A stretch of 64,000 bases of DNA, taken from JALOOB01 sp040766655 (GTDB lineage Bacteria; Chloroflexota; Anaerolineae; CG2-30-64-16). The stretch lies in NCBI GenBank assembly GCA_040766655.1, contig JAXGQB010000008.1, positions 1 through 64,000 on the forward strand. Reading direction: 5' to 3'. Positions 25,748 through 33,847 of this stretch are shown here, piece by piece; position 1 is the first letter of the stretch, and each line of letters starts with the position of its first letter. The notes under the pieces are model-generated. The model searched no databases. It saw only the letters and a list, made by a program, of their open reading frames with translations, and had not been told where the DNA came from. The translations under genes were made by a program, and so were the position numbers.

Positions 25748-27215
25748 TTCTTCCTCCTGACAATTGCTGGTTGGTGCCCGAGTGGGCTGCAATGATCTGG
25801 CCGGCCACGGACTGGCCCTGCTTGATGCAGTCGGGCAGGCCGACCCCGCGATAGGGGCTGCCGGTCACGAACAGGCCGGGTGGCAGCGCTGCTTCCAGCG
25901 CCGCGACGCGGTCCAGGTGGCCCACGTCGTATTGCGCGTTGGAGCGTTCCCAGCGATAGATGCGGTGGAACAGCGGTGCAGCTTCGATGCCCATGAACTC
26001 GCGGAGCTGCGACTGCACTACGGCGAGCAGTGCTTCATCGTCGAGCGCCATCGACTGAGGGCTGCGCGAGCCGCCGAAGAATACGCGCAGCAGCGCGCAC
26101 CCCTCGGGCGCGCGGCCGTCGAACTTGAGCGAGCTCCACGTCACTGCGTTGATGGGCCGGTGTTCGCTGCTGGGCACGACCAGGCCGAAGCCGCGCAACG
26201 GCCGCCGGATATCGGCCATGCGGTAGCCCAGCGAGATGGTTCCGGTGCTCACGTAGCGGATCCCGGCCAGCCCTCCAGCCACAGCGGGTGCGACGTCGCG
26301 CGTCAGTGACTGGGCGACGAACGCGGGCACCGCCAGGACCACGGCGTCCGCTGCCAACGTCTCGCCGTCCGTAGTGGCAATCTTGTAGCCGCGTTTCTCG
26401 TTCGGGGAAAGTCGTCCGGCTGCGGTGTTGAGGCGCAGGTCCCCGGTCAGCCGGCCAACCAGCGCGTCGATGAGCTCGCCCGTTCCATCCACAAGCGACA
26501 TGAACGCTGACATGGGCTTCGTGCCCGGGGACGCGTCGTGGGCGGCCTTGCCGTTGCGTCGCGAGGCGAGCATGCCGCGCGTCAGGCTGCCGTGCTCCAC
26601 TTCGAGGTCGCGGAAGCGCGGGAACGTCGCAAGCAGGCTTTGTTTGTCTGCCTCCGAATTGTAGATGCCCGAGAGCAGCGGTTCCGCGATCTTATCGAGC
26701 GCCTCGGCCCCCAACCGCCGGCGCACGAAGTCGGCCAGCGTCTCGTCTTCGCCGTCGCGCTTGGGCGGAATCAACAGATCGAGCCCCATGCGCAGCTTGC
26801 CCAGGGGCGAGATGAGGGGCGAGAGCGCAAACGGCATCAGGCGGGTGGGCACGATCAGCAGCACGCCGTCAGGCATCGGCGTCGGCCGGCCGCGGTTCAG
26901 CACGTAAACCTTGCGCATCTGGTCGTTGGTGCCCAGCAACCGATCCTCCAGGCCGAGCTCGCGCGCGAGCTGGACGCCCCACGGCTTCTGAGTGATGAAG
27001 GAGTCCGGCCCGGCTTCGACGATGAATTGGCCGGCGGCCGTGTCGACGCGATCGGTACGGATGTGGCCGCCCCAGCGTGCGCTGGCCTCGAGGAGGGTGT
27101 AGTGCAGGCTGAGACCGGCTGCGGCTGCCTGCTGTTGGAGATAGTAGGCCGTACTGAGTCCGGCGATGCCGCCGCCGATGATGGCGACGCTCAGCGAGCG
27201 TGACGGAGAATTCAT
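25650..27215 (-). CDS. hemY: Protoporphyrinogen/coproporphyrinogen oxidase (HemY family)
   Basis: A 521-residue FAD oxidase. The dinucleotide-binding motif GGGIAGLSTAYYL is at the N-terminus, followed by WGGHIRTDRV, FIVEAGPDSFITQKPW, and the C-terminal FVTGSPYRGVGLPDCIKQGQ. Oxidises coproporphyrinogen III or protoporphyrinogen IX to the porphyrin. It overlaps hemH by ATGA at 27212-27215. The usual family end is near AGQIIAAH. Here the frame continues ~45 more residues (Arg/His-rich) and stops inside the downstream lipoprotein gene, so the tail is probably not functional. Confidence 0.92.
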   Translation of the reverse strand: MNSPSRSLSVAIIGGGIAGLSTAYYLQQQAAAAGLSLHYTLLEASARWGGHIRTDRVDTAAGQFIVEAGPDSFITQKPWGVQLARELGLEDRLLGTNDQMRKVYVLNRGRPTPMPDGVLLIVPTRLMPFALSPLISPLGKLRMGLDLLIPPKRDGEDETLADFVRRRLGAEALDKIAEPLLSGIYNSEADKQSLLATFPRFRDLEVEHGSLTRGMLASRRNGKAAHDASPGTKPMSAFMSLVDGTGELIDALVGRLTGDLRLNTAAGRLSPNEKRGYKIATTDGETLAADAVVLAVPAFVAQSLTRDVAPAVAGGLAGIRYVSTGTISLGYRMADIRRPLRGFGLVVPSSEHRPINAVTWSSLKFDGRAPEGCALLRVFFGGSRSPQSMALDDEALLAVVQSQLREFMGIEAAPLFHRIYRWERSNAQYDVGHLDRVAALEAALPPGLFVTGSPYRGVGLPDCIKQGQSVAGQIIAAHSGTNQQLSGGRNVRSTLIHRDHAASCQPTGGLHARSARPGCGA

Positions 27216-28138
27216 GATTGTCCGATCCGGGCTGCGAGGGATGGGAGGCGCTGATCGACCAGGCTGGCCAGCGCGGCGACGAGCGCGGGGCTGTCGTTGA
27301 GCATCGGCGCACGCTCCAGGCGGGCGCCCAGCGATGCGGCGATGGCCTGGAGGTTGATGTCCAGGTCATAGAGCACCTCGACCTGGTCCGCCAGGAAGCC
27401 GATGGGTGCGACGACCATGGCGCGTTCGCCCGCCGCGACCAGGGCCGGCACGAGTTCCTCTATCGCCGGGCCCAACCAAGGGGTGCCGGTGCTCGCCGCG
27501 CTCTGATAGCAGCGCGTCCAACGATCCGGCGGCAGGCCGATCCGCTCGGCCACCGCCCGCGCGGTCTGCTCGAGCTGTGCGTCGTACGGATCCCCTTCGG
27601 CCAGGATCGACTGCGGGAGGCTATGGGCGGTGAAGATGACCTTTGCCTGCCGGGGTCGGTCGAATCGCAGCAGCGCAGTCGACACGTTGGCAGCCAGCCC
27701 ATCCAGGTACGCAGGCTCTTCATGCCAGTGGTCAACGAACGCCACCGCCAGTCCGCGACCGGCGGCGGCTGCGGCCTCCTCCAGCGCGGTGCGGTACGCG
27801 CCGATGCTCAGGCGGCTGTAGTGCGGCGCCATGCAGATCGCGACGCATCGTTGAACGCCATCTTCCGCCATCTGCTGCACTGCCGACGCGATGGACGGCT
27901 TCCAGTGTCGCATGCCGACGTAGACGGGCAAGCCCACCGTGGCCGATAGCTGTGCTGCCGTGCTTCGGGTGATCGCGAGCAGTGGTGAGCGGCCGCCGAT
28001 CCGTGCATAGCGCTGCGCGATCTCGGCGAGCAGGTCGGGTGGCGTGGGGCGACCGCCGCGCACATGTAAAAGATAGGCCGGCAGGTCCGCCAGGTCGTCG
28101 GGTCCGCCGTAGGCGAGGAGGATAACCGCCTCGTTCAT
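27212..28138 (-). CDS. hemH: Ferrochelatase (HemH/CpfC family)
   Basis: A 308-residue chelatase inserting Fe2+ into coproporphyrin III or protoporphyrin IX. Landmarks: AVILLAYGGPDDLADLPAYL at the start, GLPVYVGMRHWKPSI (with the conserved His of the family in RHW), CMAPHYS, FTAHSLPQ and the C-terminal VAPIGFLADQVEVLYDLD with the conserved acidic residues. Start at 28138, in ATGA overlap with the radical SAM gene; the frame is open upstream but homology begins at NEAVILL. The short length resembles the monofunctional bacterial enzymes. Confidence 0.93.
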   Translation of the reverse strand: MNEAVILLAYGGPDDLADLPAYLLHVRGGRPTPPDLLAEIAQRYARIGGRSPLLAITRSTAAQLSATVGLPVYVGMRHWKPSIASAVQQMAEDGVQRCVAICMAPHYSRLSIGAYRTALEEAAAAAGRGLAVAFVDHWHEEPAYLDGLAANVSTALLRFDRPRQAKVIFTAHSLPQSILAEGDPYDAQLEQTARAVAERIGLPPDRWTRCYQSAASTGTPWLGPAIEELVPALVAAGERAMVVAPIGFLADQVEVLYDLDINLQAIAASLGARLERAPMLNDSPALVAALASLVDQRLPSLAARIGQS

Positions 28139-29286
28139 GCGGTCTGCGGCTCGTAGGTGCAGAACGGTTCTTCGTCCAGATAGCTCGCGGTCGTCCCGAA
28201 GGCGCGCGCCCGGCAGCCGCCGCAGACGCGCTTGAATTCGCAGATGCCGCACTTCCCGCCGAGCAGGTCCGGGTCGCGCAGCTCCGCGAAGACCTTAGAG
28301 CCTTCCCAGATTGCCTGCAGGCGCTGGTGGCGGATGTTGCCCGCCTCCACGGGCAGGTAGCCGCACGGGAAGACCTCGCCGCGATGGCTGACGAAGCAGA
28401 CGCCTGAGCCGGCCAGGCAGCCCTTGGTCATCGCACTCATCGCCCGGCGTGCTGCCTCATTGCCGGCCTCGGCCGTCCCGTGGCCGTTGCCGCCTGCCGC
28501 GGCCGCGTGCGCCTGCCGGTGATGGCTGGCGGGTCGCTCCCGAAAGATGCCCTGGCGGCGCTCCTCGGCCTGGCGCTGGCGCACGATGCGGAAGTAATGG
28601 GGCGCGCAAGTCGCCTTGAGCTCGATGCCACCGGCCATCTCCGCATCGTACATCCAGTTCAGCACGGCCTCGTATTCGGCCGGGGTGATCTGCTGGTCAT
28701 CTGCGATCTCGACGCCGCAGCCGACCGGCACGAGCAGGAAGAGGTGCAGGGCTTGGGCGCCGGCTGCCAAGGCCATGCGCAGCGTCTCGTCCATCTGATG
28801 CACGTTGTGCCGGGCGATCGTGGTGTTTATCTGGTATGGAACACCTGCCGCGGCCAGGTGCGCCATGCCCTGGAGTGCCTTGTCGAATGCGCCAGGCCCG
28901 CGGAATATGTCGTGCGTGGCTGCATTCGCGCCGTCCAGGCTGATGCTGACCCGCTGCACGCCGCTGGCCTTGATCTCACGCGCGACCGCGCCATCGATCA
29001 GCGTGCCGTTGGTGGCCAGGGCGACGATGAGTCCTGCATCGCTGGCATGGCGGGCGATGTCGAAGATGTCGGGTCGGAAGAGCGGCTCGCCCCCTGAGAG
29101 GACGAGGATCGGCCGCGCGAATTCCGCAATCTGGTCAATCAGGTCGAACGACTCCTCAGTTGTCAGGTCCTGGGGGAGGAGCTGGTCCGCGACGGTGATT
29201 CGCCGGCAATGGATGCAGGCCAGATTGCAGCCCGCGGTGGTCTCCCAGAAGATCAGCCGCGGGGGCGGATATGGGTTAGGAATCAA
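28135..29286 (-). CDS. Radical SAM/SPASM protein of the AhbD/NirJ-like heme group
   Basis: A 383-residue radical SAM enzyme. The 4Fe-4S motif CNLACIHC gives C20/C24/C27, followed by LVLSGGEPLFR. The SPASM-type C-terminus carries CFVSHRGEVFPCGYLP and CGICEFKRVCGGCRARAFG. This pattern is shared by AhbC/AhbD, NirJ and related proteins that modify porphyrins; others of this look have unknown roles. A His/Ala/Gly-rich insert (HHRQAHAAAAGGNGHG) sits between the two halves. TTG start at 29286 chosen because CGGAG lies about nine bases upstream and the preceding gene stops five bases before. Position next to hemH and hemY suggests Fe-coproporphyrin III decarboxylation (AhbD activity). Confidence 0.85.
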   Translation of the reverse strand: MIPNPYPPPRLIFWETTAGCNLACIHCRRITVADQLLPQDLTTEESFDLIDQIAEFARPILVLSGGEPLFRPDIFDIARHASDAGLIVALATNGTLIDGAVAREIKASGVQRVSISLDGANAATHDIFRGPGAFDKALQGMAHLAAAGVPYQINTTIARHNVHQMDETLRMALAAGAQALHLFLLVPVGCGVEIADDQQITPAEYEAVLNWMYDAEMAGGIELKATCAPHYFRIVRQRQAEERRQGIFRERPASHHRQAHAAAAGGNGHGTAEAGNEAARRAMSAMTKGCLAGSGVCFVSHRGEVFPCGYLPVEAGNIRHQRLQAIWEGSKVFAELRDPDLLGGKCGICEFKRVCGGCRARAFGTTASYLDEEPFCTYEPQTA

Positions 29287-29291
29287 CTGAG

Positions 29292-29957
29292 CTACTCCGA
29301 GTGTGCGATGAGATTGTGCAGGGATGGTGCTTCCGGTTGCTGATAGCCCTCGACCGTGGCCAACAGCATCGCATCCAGAAACACCGCCATGCGATCGTAC
29401 AGGCGCCACGTCTCGTCATCGGGTGCACCTGCCAGCGCTCCGGCCTGGTGCACGGAATCATTGATGGAGCGGCGCACCAGCAGGAAGGCGTGCAGCGTCT
29501 CCAGGAGCGTCAGGCCGGCGGTGCGGGAGGCCCGACCATAGCCGCTGGCGAGCCGGCGCCCCTCCTGCAGAAACGCCTCGCCGCCGTTGTTCCGCGTGAC
29601 ATACTGCATCAGGACGGCCATCAACTGCTGGCCGCCACTGCGCATGGCCCCGCGCTGCGACTCGTCCAGGCGTCCATACCAAGGCTCGCCCGCAATACCA
29701 AGGTGCTTTGGTGGTGTGAGCGCGGCGAGGACCGATCTGCCCGGTCCGGACGACGACGCTGTATCGCCTTGCTGGAGGCTGGCGAGAAATGCCAGCAGTT
29801 CTGCGGATCGATAGCGCCGCCTGCCGCCCGGTGTGCGGATACACGGCACCTTCCCGTCGTCTGTCCAGCGCCGCAGGGTGGTAAAGTGCACGCCGAGCAA
29901 ATTTGCGGCGGCGCTGAGGTCGAGCCATTGGGCAGATTCATTCGAAGAAGTGGGCAT
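29292..29957 (-). CDS. HTH regulator (MerR/excisionase-like) with helical C-terminal domain
   Basis: 221 residues. N-terminal DNA-binding domain of the MerR/HTH_17 type (LDLSAAANLLGVHFTTLRRW, TDDGKVPCIRTPGGRRRYR). The C-terminal ~120 residues are helical and resemble the RsbR N-terminal/RsbT co-antagonist type sensor (LTLLETLHAFLLVRRSINDS). First gene of the heme series, so the probable regulator of it. There is almost no leader between the best promoter candidate and the ATG. Confidence 0.8.
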   Translation of the reverse strand: MPTSSNESAQWLDLSAAANLLGVHFTTLRRWTDDGKVPCIRTPGGRRRYRSAELLAFLASLQQGDTASSSGPGRSVLAALTPPKHLGIAGEPWYGRLDESQRGAMRSGGQQLMAVLMQYVTRNNGGEAFLQEGRRLASGYGRASRTAGLTLLETLHAFLLVRRSINDSVHQAGALAGAPDDETWRLYDRMAVFLDAMLLATVEGYQQPEAPSLHNLIAHSE

Positions 29958-29964
29958 AAAGCTA

Positions 29965-29999
29965 TGCTTTCATATATGATTCTATGCAATTCTATGCAA
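29965..29999. promoter_or_regulatory. Candidate operator/promoter of the heme operon
   Basis: A perfect palindrome TCATATATGA (29970-29979) is followed by two perfect tandem copies of TTCTATGCAA (29980-29989 and 29990-29999). On the minus strand TTGCAT, 17 bp, TATATG can be read, with the ATG at 29957 very close downstream. The AT-richness contrasts sharply with the neighbouring DNA. Confidence 0.5.
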
Positions 30000-30096
30000 A
30001 AACTGCGGCAGGTCAGGAGTATAAACCGGGTTGCAGGATCGTGTCAAATTCGGAAAGTGGCAACATGCACGAACGCGATCCGCCCGGCGGCAACGA

Positions 30097-30125
30097 TTGC
30101 ACCGGGTGGGACTATGTGGCATACT
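30097..30125 (+). promoter_or_regulatory. Candidate promoter for deoC
   Basis: TTGCAC (30097-30102), 17 bp, CATACT (30120-30125). The coding start is 92 bp downstream. Confidence 0.4.
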
Positions 30126-30216
30126 AGGTCACGCGTACAAACTCTGGACGCATCGAAGCCTGATTGCGGCGGACACTGGCGTCTCGCCGCGAGCATTGCA
30201 TCATAGGAGGGAACTC

Positions 30217-30900
30217 ATGGACTACACCTACGCTGACATCGCGAAGATGATCGATCACTCGCTCCTGCGGCCGTTCTACAACGACGAGGAGCTGGAAGCG
30301 GGCCTGCGGCTGGCGCTGGACTACGACGTTGCCAGCGTCTGCATCAAGCCGTATTACCTGCGGCGGGCGGCGGACGTGCTGGCGGGCAGCACGGTCAAGG
30401 CGACCACCACGATCGGCTTCCCGCATGGCGGCCACTCCACGGCGATCAAGGTCGCGGAGACGCGGCAGGCGCTGGTCGACGGCGGGCAGGAAGTGGATAT
30501 GGTCATCAACATCGGCAAGGCGCTCAGCCGCGACTGGGACTTCGTCCGCCAGGACATCGCTGCGGTGGTCGAGGTGGCCCATGCCGAGGGCGCGCTGGTC
30601 AAGGTCATCTTCGAGAACTGCTATCTGCAGGACGAGCATCGTATCCGCCTGTGCCAGATCTGCGGCGAGGTGGGCGCGGATTGGGTCAAGACCTCCACCG
30701 GCTATGGCAGCGGCGGCGCGGTGATGGATGACCTGCGCCTGATGCGCAAGCATGCGCCTGCGCACGTGCAGGTCAAGGCCGCGGGCGGGATCTCCACCCT
30801 GGACCTGGCATTGGAGGTGCGCGCCATCGGCGGCACGCGCTTCGGCACGCTGCAGACGGTCGAGATCCTGGAGGAGTGCAAGCGCCGGCTGGCCGGCTAG
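30217..30900 (+). CDS. deoC: Deoxyribose-phosphate aldolase
   Basis: A 227-residue class I aldolase TIM barrel that splits 2-deoxyribose-5-phosphate into glyceraldehyde-3-phosphate and acetaldehyde. Motifs: IDHSLLRPFYNDEELEAG, ASVCIKPYY, VDMVINIG, and the Schiff-base lysine in ADWVKTSTGYGSGGA with a second lysine in VQVKAAGGI. The start at 30217 has AGGAGGGAA upstream; the open frame back to 30031 is leader. It is followed by a dehydrogenase gene only 13 bp away, so they form a two-gene unit. Confidence 0.94.
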   Translation: MDYTYADIAKMIDHSLLRPFYNDEELEAGLRLALDYDVASVCIKPYYLRRAADVLAGSTVKATTTIGFPHGGHSTAIKVAETRQALVDGGQEVDMVINIGKALSRDWDFVRQDIAAVVEVAHAEGALVKVIFENCYLQDEHRIRLCQICGEVGADWVKTSTGYGSGGAVMDDLRLMRKHAPAHVQVKAAGGISTLDLALEVRAIGGTRFGTLQTVEILEECKRRLAG

Positions 30901-30913
30901 GGGGGAGGCATTC

Positions 30914-31993
30914 ATGCGCGATTACCAGGTGGCTCTGCTCCCGGGCGACGGCATCGGCCACGAGGTTTGCCCGGAGGGCGTGAAGGTCATCTCGGCGGTC
31001 AGCGAGCTGCTGGGCGGCTTCCGCGTTACCTACGAGACCTTCCCCTGGGGCTGCGAGTATTACCTGCAGCACGGCGAGATGATGGCGCAGAATGCGCTGC
31101 AAACCCTGGCGCCCTTCGATGCGATCTACTTCGGCGCGGTGGGCTTTCCCAGCGTGCCGGACCACATTTCACTGCACGGGCTTCTGCTGCCCGTGCGCCA
31201 GGGCTTCGAGCAGTACGCGAACGTACGGCCCAGCCTGCTGCTGCCCGGGGTGCCTGGCCCGCTGAAGGACGCAGGCGGAGGGGGGATCGACTTCGTCGTG
31301 GTGCGCGAGAACACCGAGGGCGAATACTCGGGCGCGGGCGGCCGGGTCCATCGCGGCCTCCCGTTGGAACTAGCCGTGGAGACCGCAGTCTTCACCCGCG
31401 CGGGCGTGGAGCGGGTCGTGCGCTACGCGTGCGAGCTGGCGATGAAGCGCCCGCGCCGGCTCCTGACCAGCGTCACGAAATCCAACGCGCAGCGTCATTC
31501 CATGGTGCTCTGGGATGAGGTGTTCGAGCGTGTGACCGCGGACTACCCCCAGCTGCACACCGAGCGGGTGTTGGTGGACGCGATGGCCGCGCGCTTCGTG
31601 CTGAAACCGGACACGCTGGACGTGCTGGTCGCCTCCAACCTGTTCGCCGACATCCTGACCGACCTGGGCAGCGCGATCTGCGGCAGCATGGGGATCGCGC
31701 CCAGCGCCAACATCAACCCGGAACGGGCGTACCCGTCGTTGTTCGAGCCGGTGCACGGCTCCGCGCCCGATATCGCGGGCCGCGGCATCGCCAACCCGAT
31801 CGCTGCCATCTGGAGTGCGGCCATGATGCTGGACTTCCTGGGCGAGGCAGCCGCTGCCGGCCTGATCATGGACGCGATCAAGGCGGTCACGGCCGAGGGG
31901 CGGGTGGTGACGCCCGACCTGGGCGGCCGCAGCCGCACGAGCGAGGTGGGCGACGAGGTGGTGGCGAAGGTGAGGTCGCTGGCGCCGCGCTGA
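30914..31993 (+). CDS. Isocitrate/isopropylmalate-family dehydrogenase (tartrate/D-malate dehydrogenase type)
   Basis: A 359-residue NAD-dependent beta-decarboxylating dehydrogenase. LLPGDGIGHEVCPEGVKV at the N-terminus, the RENTEGEYSGAGGRV active-site loop, SVTKSNAQRHSM with the catalytic Lys, VDAMAARFVLKP, NLFADILTDLG with the metal Asp, and the FEPVHGSAPDIAG signature. The set YFGAVGFPSVPDH plus HISLHGLLLPVRQGFEQYAN resembles tartrate/D-malate dehydrogenases more than LeuB. A GGGGGAGG ribosome site precedes the ATG. It follows deoC directly, which is an unusual pairing. Confidence 0.88.
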   Translation: MRDYQVALLPGDGIGHEVCPEGVKVISAVSELLGGFRVTYETFPWGCEYYLQHGEMMAQNALQTLAPFDAIYFGAVGFPSVPDHISLHGLLLPVRQGFEQYANVRPSLLLPGVPGPLKDAGGGGIDFVVVRENTEGEYSGAGGRVHRGLPLELAVETAVFTRAGVERVVRYACELAMKRPRRLLTSVTKSNAQRHSMVLWDEVFERVTADYPQLHTERVLVDAMAARFVLKPDTLDVLVASNLFADILTDLGSAICGSMGIAPSANINPERAYPSLFEPVHGSAPDIAGRGIANPIAAIWSAAMMLDFLGEAAAAGLIMDAIKAVTAEGRVVTPDLGGRSRTSEVGDEVVAKVRSLAPR

Positions 31994-32036
31994 CGATTGA
32001 CGATTGAAAACTGAAGATTGAAGATTTGACGGTCGC
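31994..32036. repeat. Heptamer-period repeat (ACGATTG/AAGATTG type)
   Basis: ACGATTG twice, AAAACTG, AAGATTG and AAGATTT follow the dehydrogenase stop codon in strict 7-nt steps. Confidence 0.7.
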
Positions 32037-32050
32037 CGGCGTGACATGCT

Positions 32051-32296
32051 GTAGGGGCGAGTGCGCCAGCCCCGTGACCAGTGTGGTCGTGGGTCCCTGG
32101 GTCACCGCGTGCGTTCCCACGGCGCACTCGCCCAGGGGGTTCGCACGCGCGACGCAATTGGGCGATGGTTTGCCGCGGGGTAGGCCGGTGGGCGGAGACG
32201 CGCGACGCGATTGGGCGATGGTTTGCCGCGGGGTAGGCCGGTGGGCGGAGACCCGCGCCGCTGGCACGGTCACGGGTGGCAAACCATCGCCCCTAC
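32051..32296. repeat. Long REP/REPIN-like element with internal tandem duplication
   Basis: It begins with GTAGGGGCGAGTGCGCC and ends with GGCAAACCATCGCCCCTAC. It is thus an inverted relative of the elements at 62787, 63031 and 63847, which begin with the GATGGTT arm and end with the GCGCACTCGCCCCTAC arm. Inside, a ~57-bp unit containing TTGGGCGATGGTTTGCCGCG is present twice in tandem (about 32150-32265). It fills the gap between the dehydrogenase and the CorC-like gene. Confidence 0.8.
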
Positions 32297-32314
32297 ACGA
32301 ACCCGCTGCCGGCC

Positions 32315-33625
32315 TCAGGCCGGCATGTCGTCCCTGATCGACACCATTACCTTGTCGACGCGGCGGCCATCCATGTCGACCACCTCGAAGCGGTATTTGT
32401 CCCACACGAACACCTGGCCCGTCCTGGGGATGACCCCCAGTTGGCTCATCACGAATCCGCTGAGGGTGGTGAAGCCGGCACGCTCCTCTTCTGGCAGCAC
32501 ATTGATGCTCAGGATCTCCTTCAGCTCATCGATCGGGATCATGCCGCCGAAGAGCCATGACTGATCGTCGCGCTGCGTGGCCAGTTGATCCCAGTCACCG
32601 ATGTCCTCCGGCAGGTCCCCGACGATTGCCTCCAGAACATCGTACAGCGTGACGATGCCCTGTACGCCGCCGTACTCATCGATCACGAGGGCATCGTGCA
32701 TGCCGGAGTTGCGGAAGATCTCCAGCATCTTGAGCGCGGCCATATTCTCGGGCACGAAGAGCGCGGGCTTGGCGTAGGCCTCGATGTCGAACTCGTCTGC
32801 CATCAGGTCGACGCCCAACAGGTCCTTGACGTCCACCATGCCGATGATCTCGTCAAGGCTCTCCCGCGCAACCGGAATCCGGGTGAACCCGCTGTTCAGC
32901 AGGGTCTGCGCGATCATGGCCCGGTCATCAGCCACGTCCACCCAGACCACCTCAGTGCGGGGCGTCATGAGGGCATCCGCGCGTCGGTCGCTGAGGCGGA
33001 AGATGCCGGAAACCATGTCCTGCTCGGCCTCCTCGAACACGCCGATCTCCTTGCCCTGCTCGATCATGCCCTTGACCTCATCTTCGGTGACCGCGGGTTC
33101 TGCCTCGGTGTTGACGCGTAACAGCCTGATCCCCAGGTTGGTCGACGCGCTCAGCACACGCGTCAGGGGCCGGAAGATCCTTGATAGCACGCGGATGCCA
33201 GGCGACAGCCTGGTCGCGATGTTCTCGGGCCGGGTGATGGCCATTCGCTTGGGGATCAGCTCGCCCAGCACGATCGAGAAGTAGGTGATCGCGACGACGA
33301 CGGAGATCAGGGCCACCGTATCGGCAAAAGGCGCCAGCCAGTCGACCCGTTTCATGATCTCCGCCACCGGCTCGGCGAGCATGGCGCCTCCGATACCGCC
33401 GGCCAGCGTGTCGATCAGCGTGATCATGATCTGAACGGTCGACAGGTACTGCTGGTTCGGGTCGCGCCACAGGGCGAGCGCCACTGCCGCTCCGTTGCTT
33501 CCTTCGTCCGCGCGCTGCTGCAGGCGGGTCTTGCGCGACGAGACCATGGCGATCTCGTACATGGCGAAGATCGCGTTGAAGAAGAAGAGTACGGCGATGA
33601 TGATCAGGTTCATGTAGACGGGCAT
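32315..33625 (-). CDS. CNNM/CorC-family membrane protein (DUF21, CBS pair, CorC_HlyC)
   Basis: A 436-residue protein. The N-terminal DUF21 membrane domain has about four spans (MNLIIIAVLFFFNAIFAMYE, LSTVQIMITLIDTLAGGIGG, and the conserved LGELIPKRMAI). A CBS pair follows (MTPRTEVVWVD, GFTRIPVARE, HDALVIDEYGGVQGIVTL), then a C-terminal CorC_HlyC/transporter-associated domain (IPIDELKEIL). Family members are linked to Mg2+/Co2+ efflux; older annotation is 'hemolysin'. The start at 33625 has GGAGGG upstream; the frame is open further but that part is Arg/Pro-rich noise. Confidence 0.92.
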   Translation of the reverse strand: MPVYMNLIIIAVLFFFNAIFAMYEIAMVSSRKTRLQQRADEGSNGAAVALALWRDPNQQYLSTVQIMITLIDTLAGGIGGAMLAEPVAEIMKRVDWLAPFADTVALISVVVAITYFSIVLGELIPKRMAITRPENIATRLSPGIRVLSRIFRPLTRVLSASTNLGIRLLRVNTEAEPAVTEDEVKGMIEQGKEIGVFEEAEQDMVSGIFRLSDRRADALMTPRTEVVWVDVADDRAMIAQTLLNSGFTRIPVARESLDEIIGMVDVKDLLGVDLMADEFDIEAYAKPALFVPENMAALKMLEIFRNSGMHDALVIDEYGGVQGIVTLYDVLEAIVGDLPEDIGDWDQLATQRDDQSWLFGGMIPIDELKEILSINVLPEEERAGFTTLSGFVMSQLGVIPRTGQVFVWDKYRFEVVDMDGRRVDKVMVSIRDDMPA

Positions 33626-33696
33626 CTGTCCCTCCGTTGCGTCGCGCAACATCGTACCGCATTCTGGGCGTGGGGACAATGTCCGCAAGGAGGGTT

Positions 33697-33847
33697 GTAG
33701 GGGCGCAGGCGTGCGCGCCCGGCCAGGACGTCGGGGGGCCGACACGGGGGCCGACACGCAGGTCGGCCCCTACGAACGGCCAACGGATTGTAGGGGCGCA
33801 CCGATGTGTGCGCCCGGTGCAGGGCCGACACGCAGGTCGGCCCCTAC
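33697..33847. repeat. Cluster of four GTAGGGGC-type hairpin repeats
   Basis: Hairpins at 33697-33720, 33747-33773 (GGGGCCGAC ... GTCGGCCCCTAC), 33790-33815 and 33822-33847. They fill most of the space between the CorC-like gene and the PEP-hydrolase-like gene; the last abuts that gene's stop codon. Confidence 0.85.
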
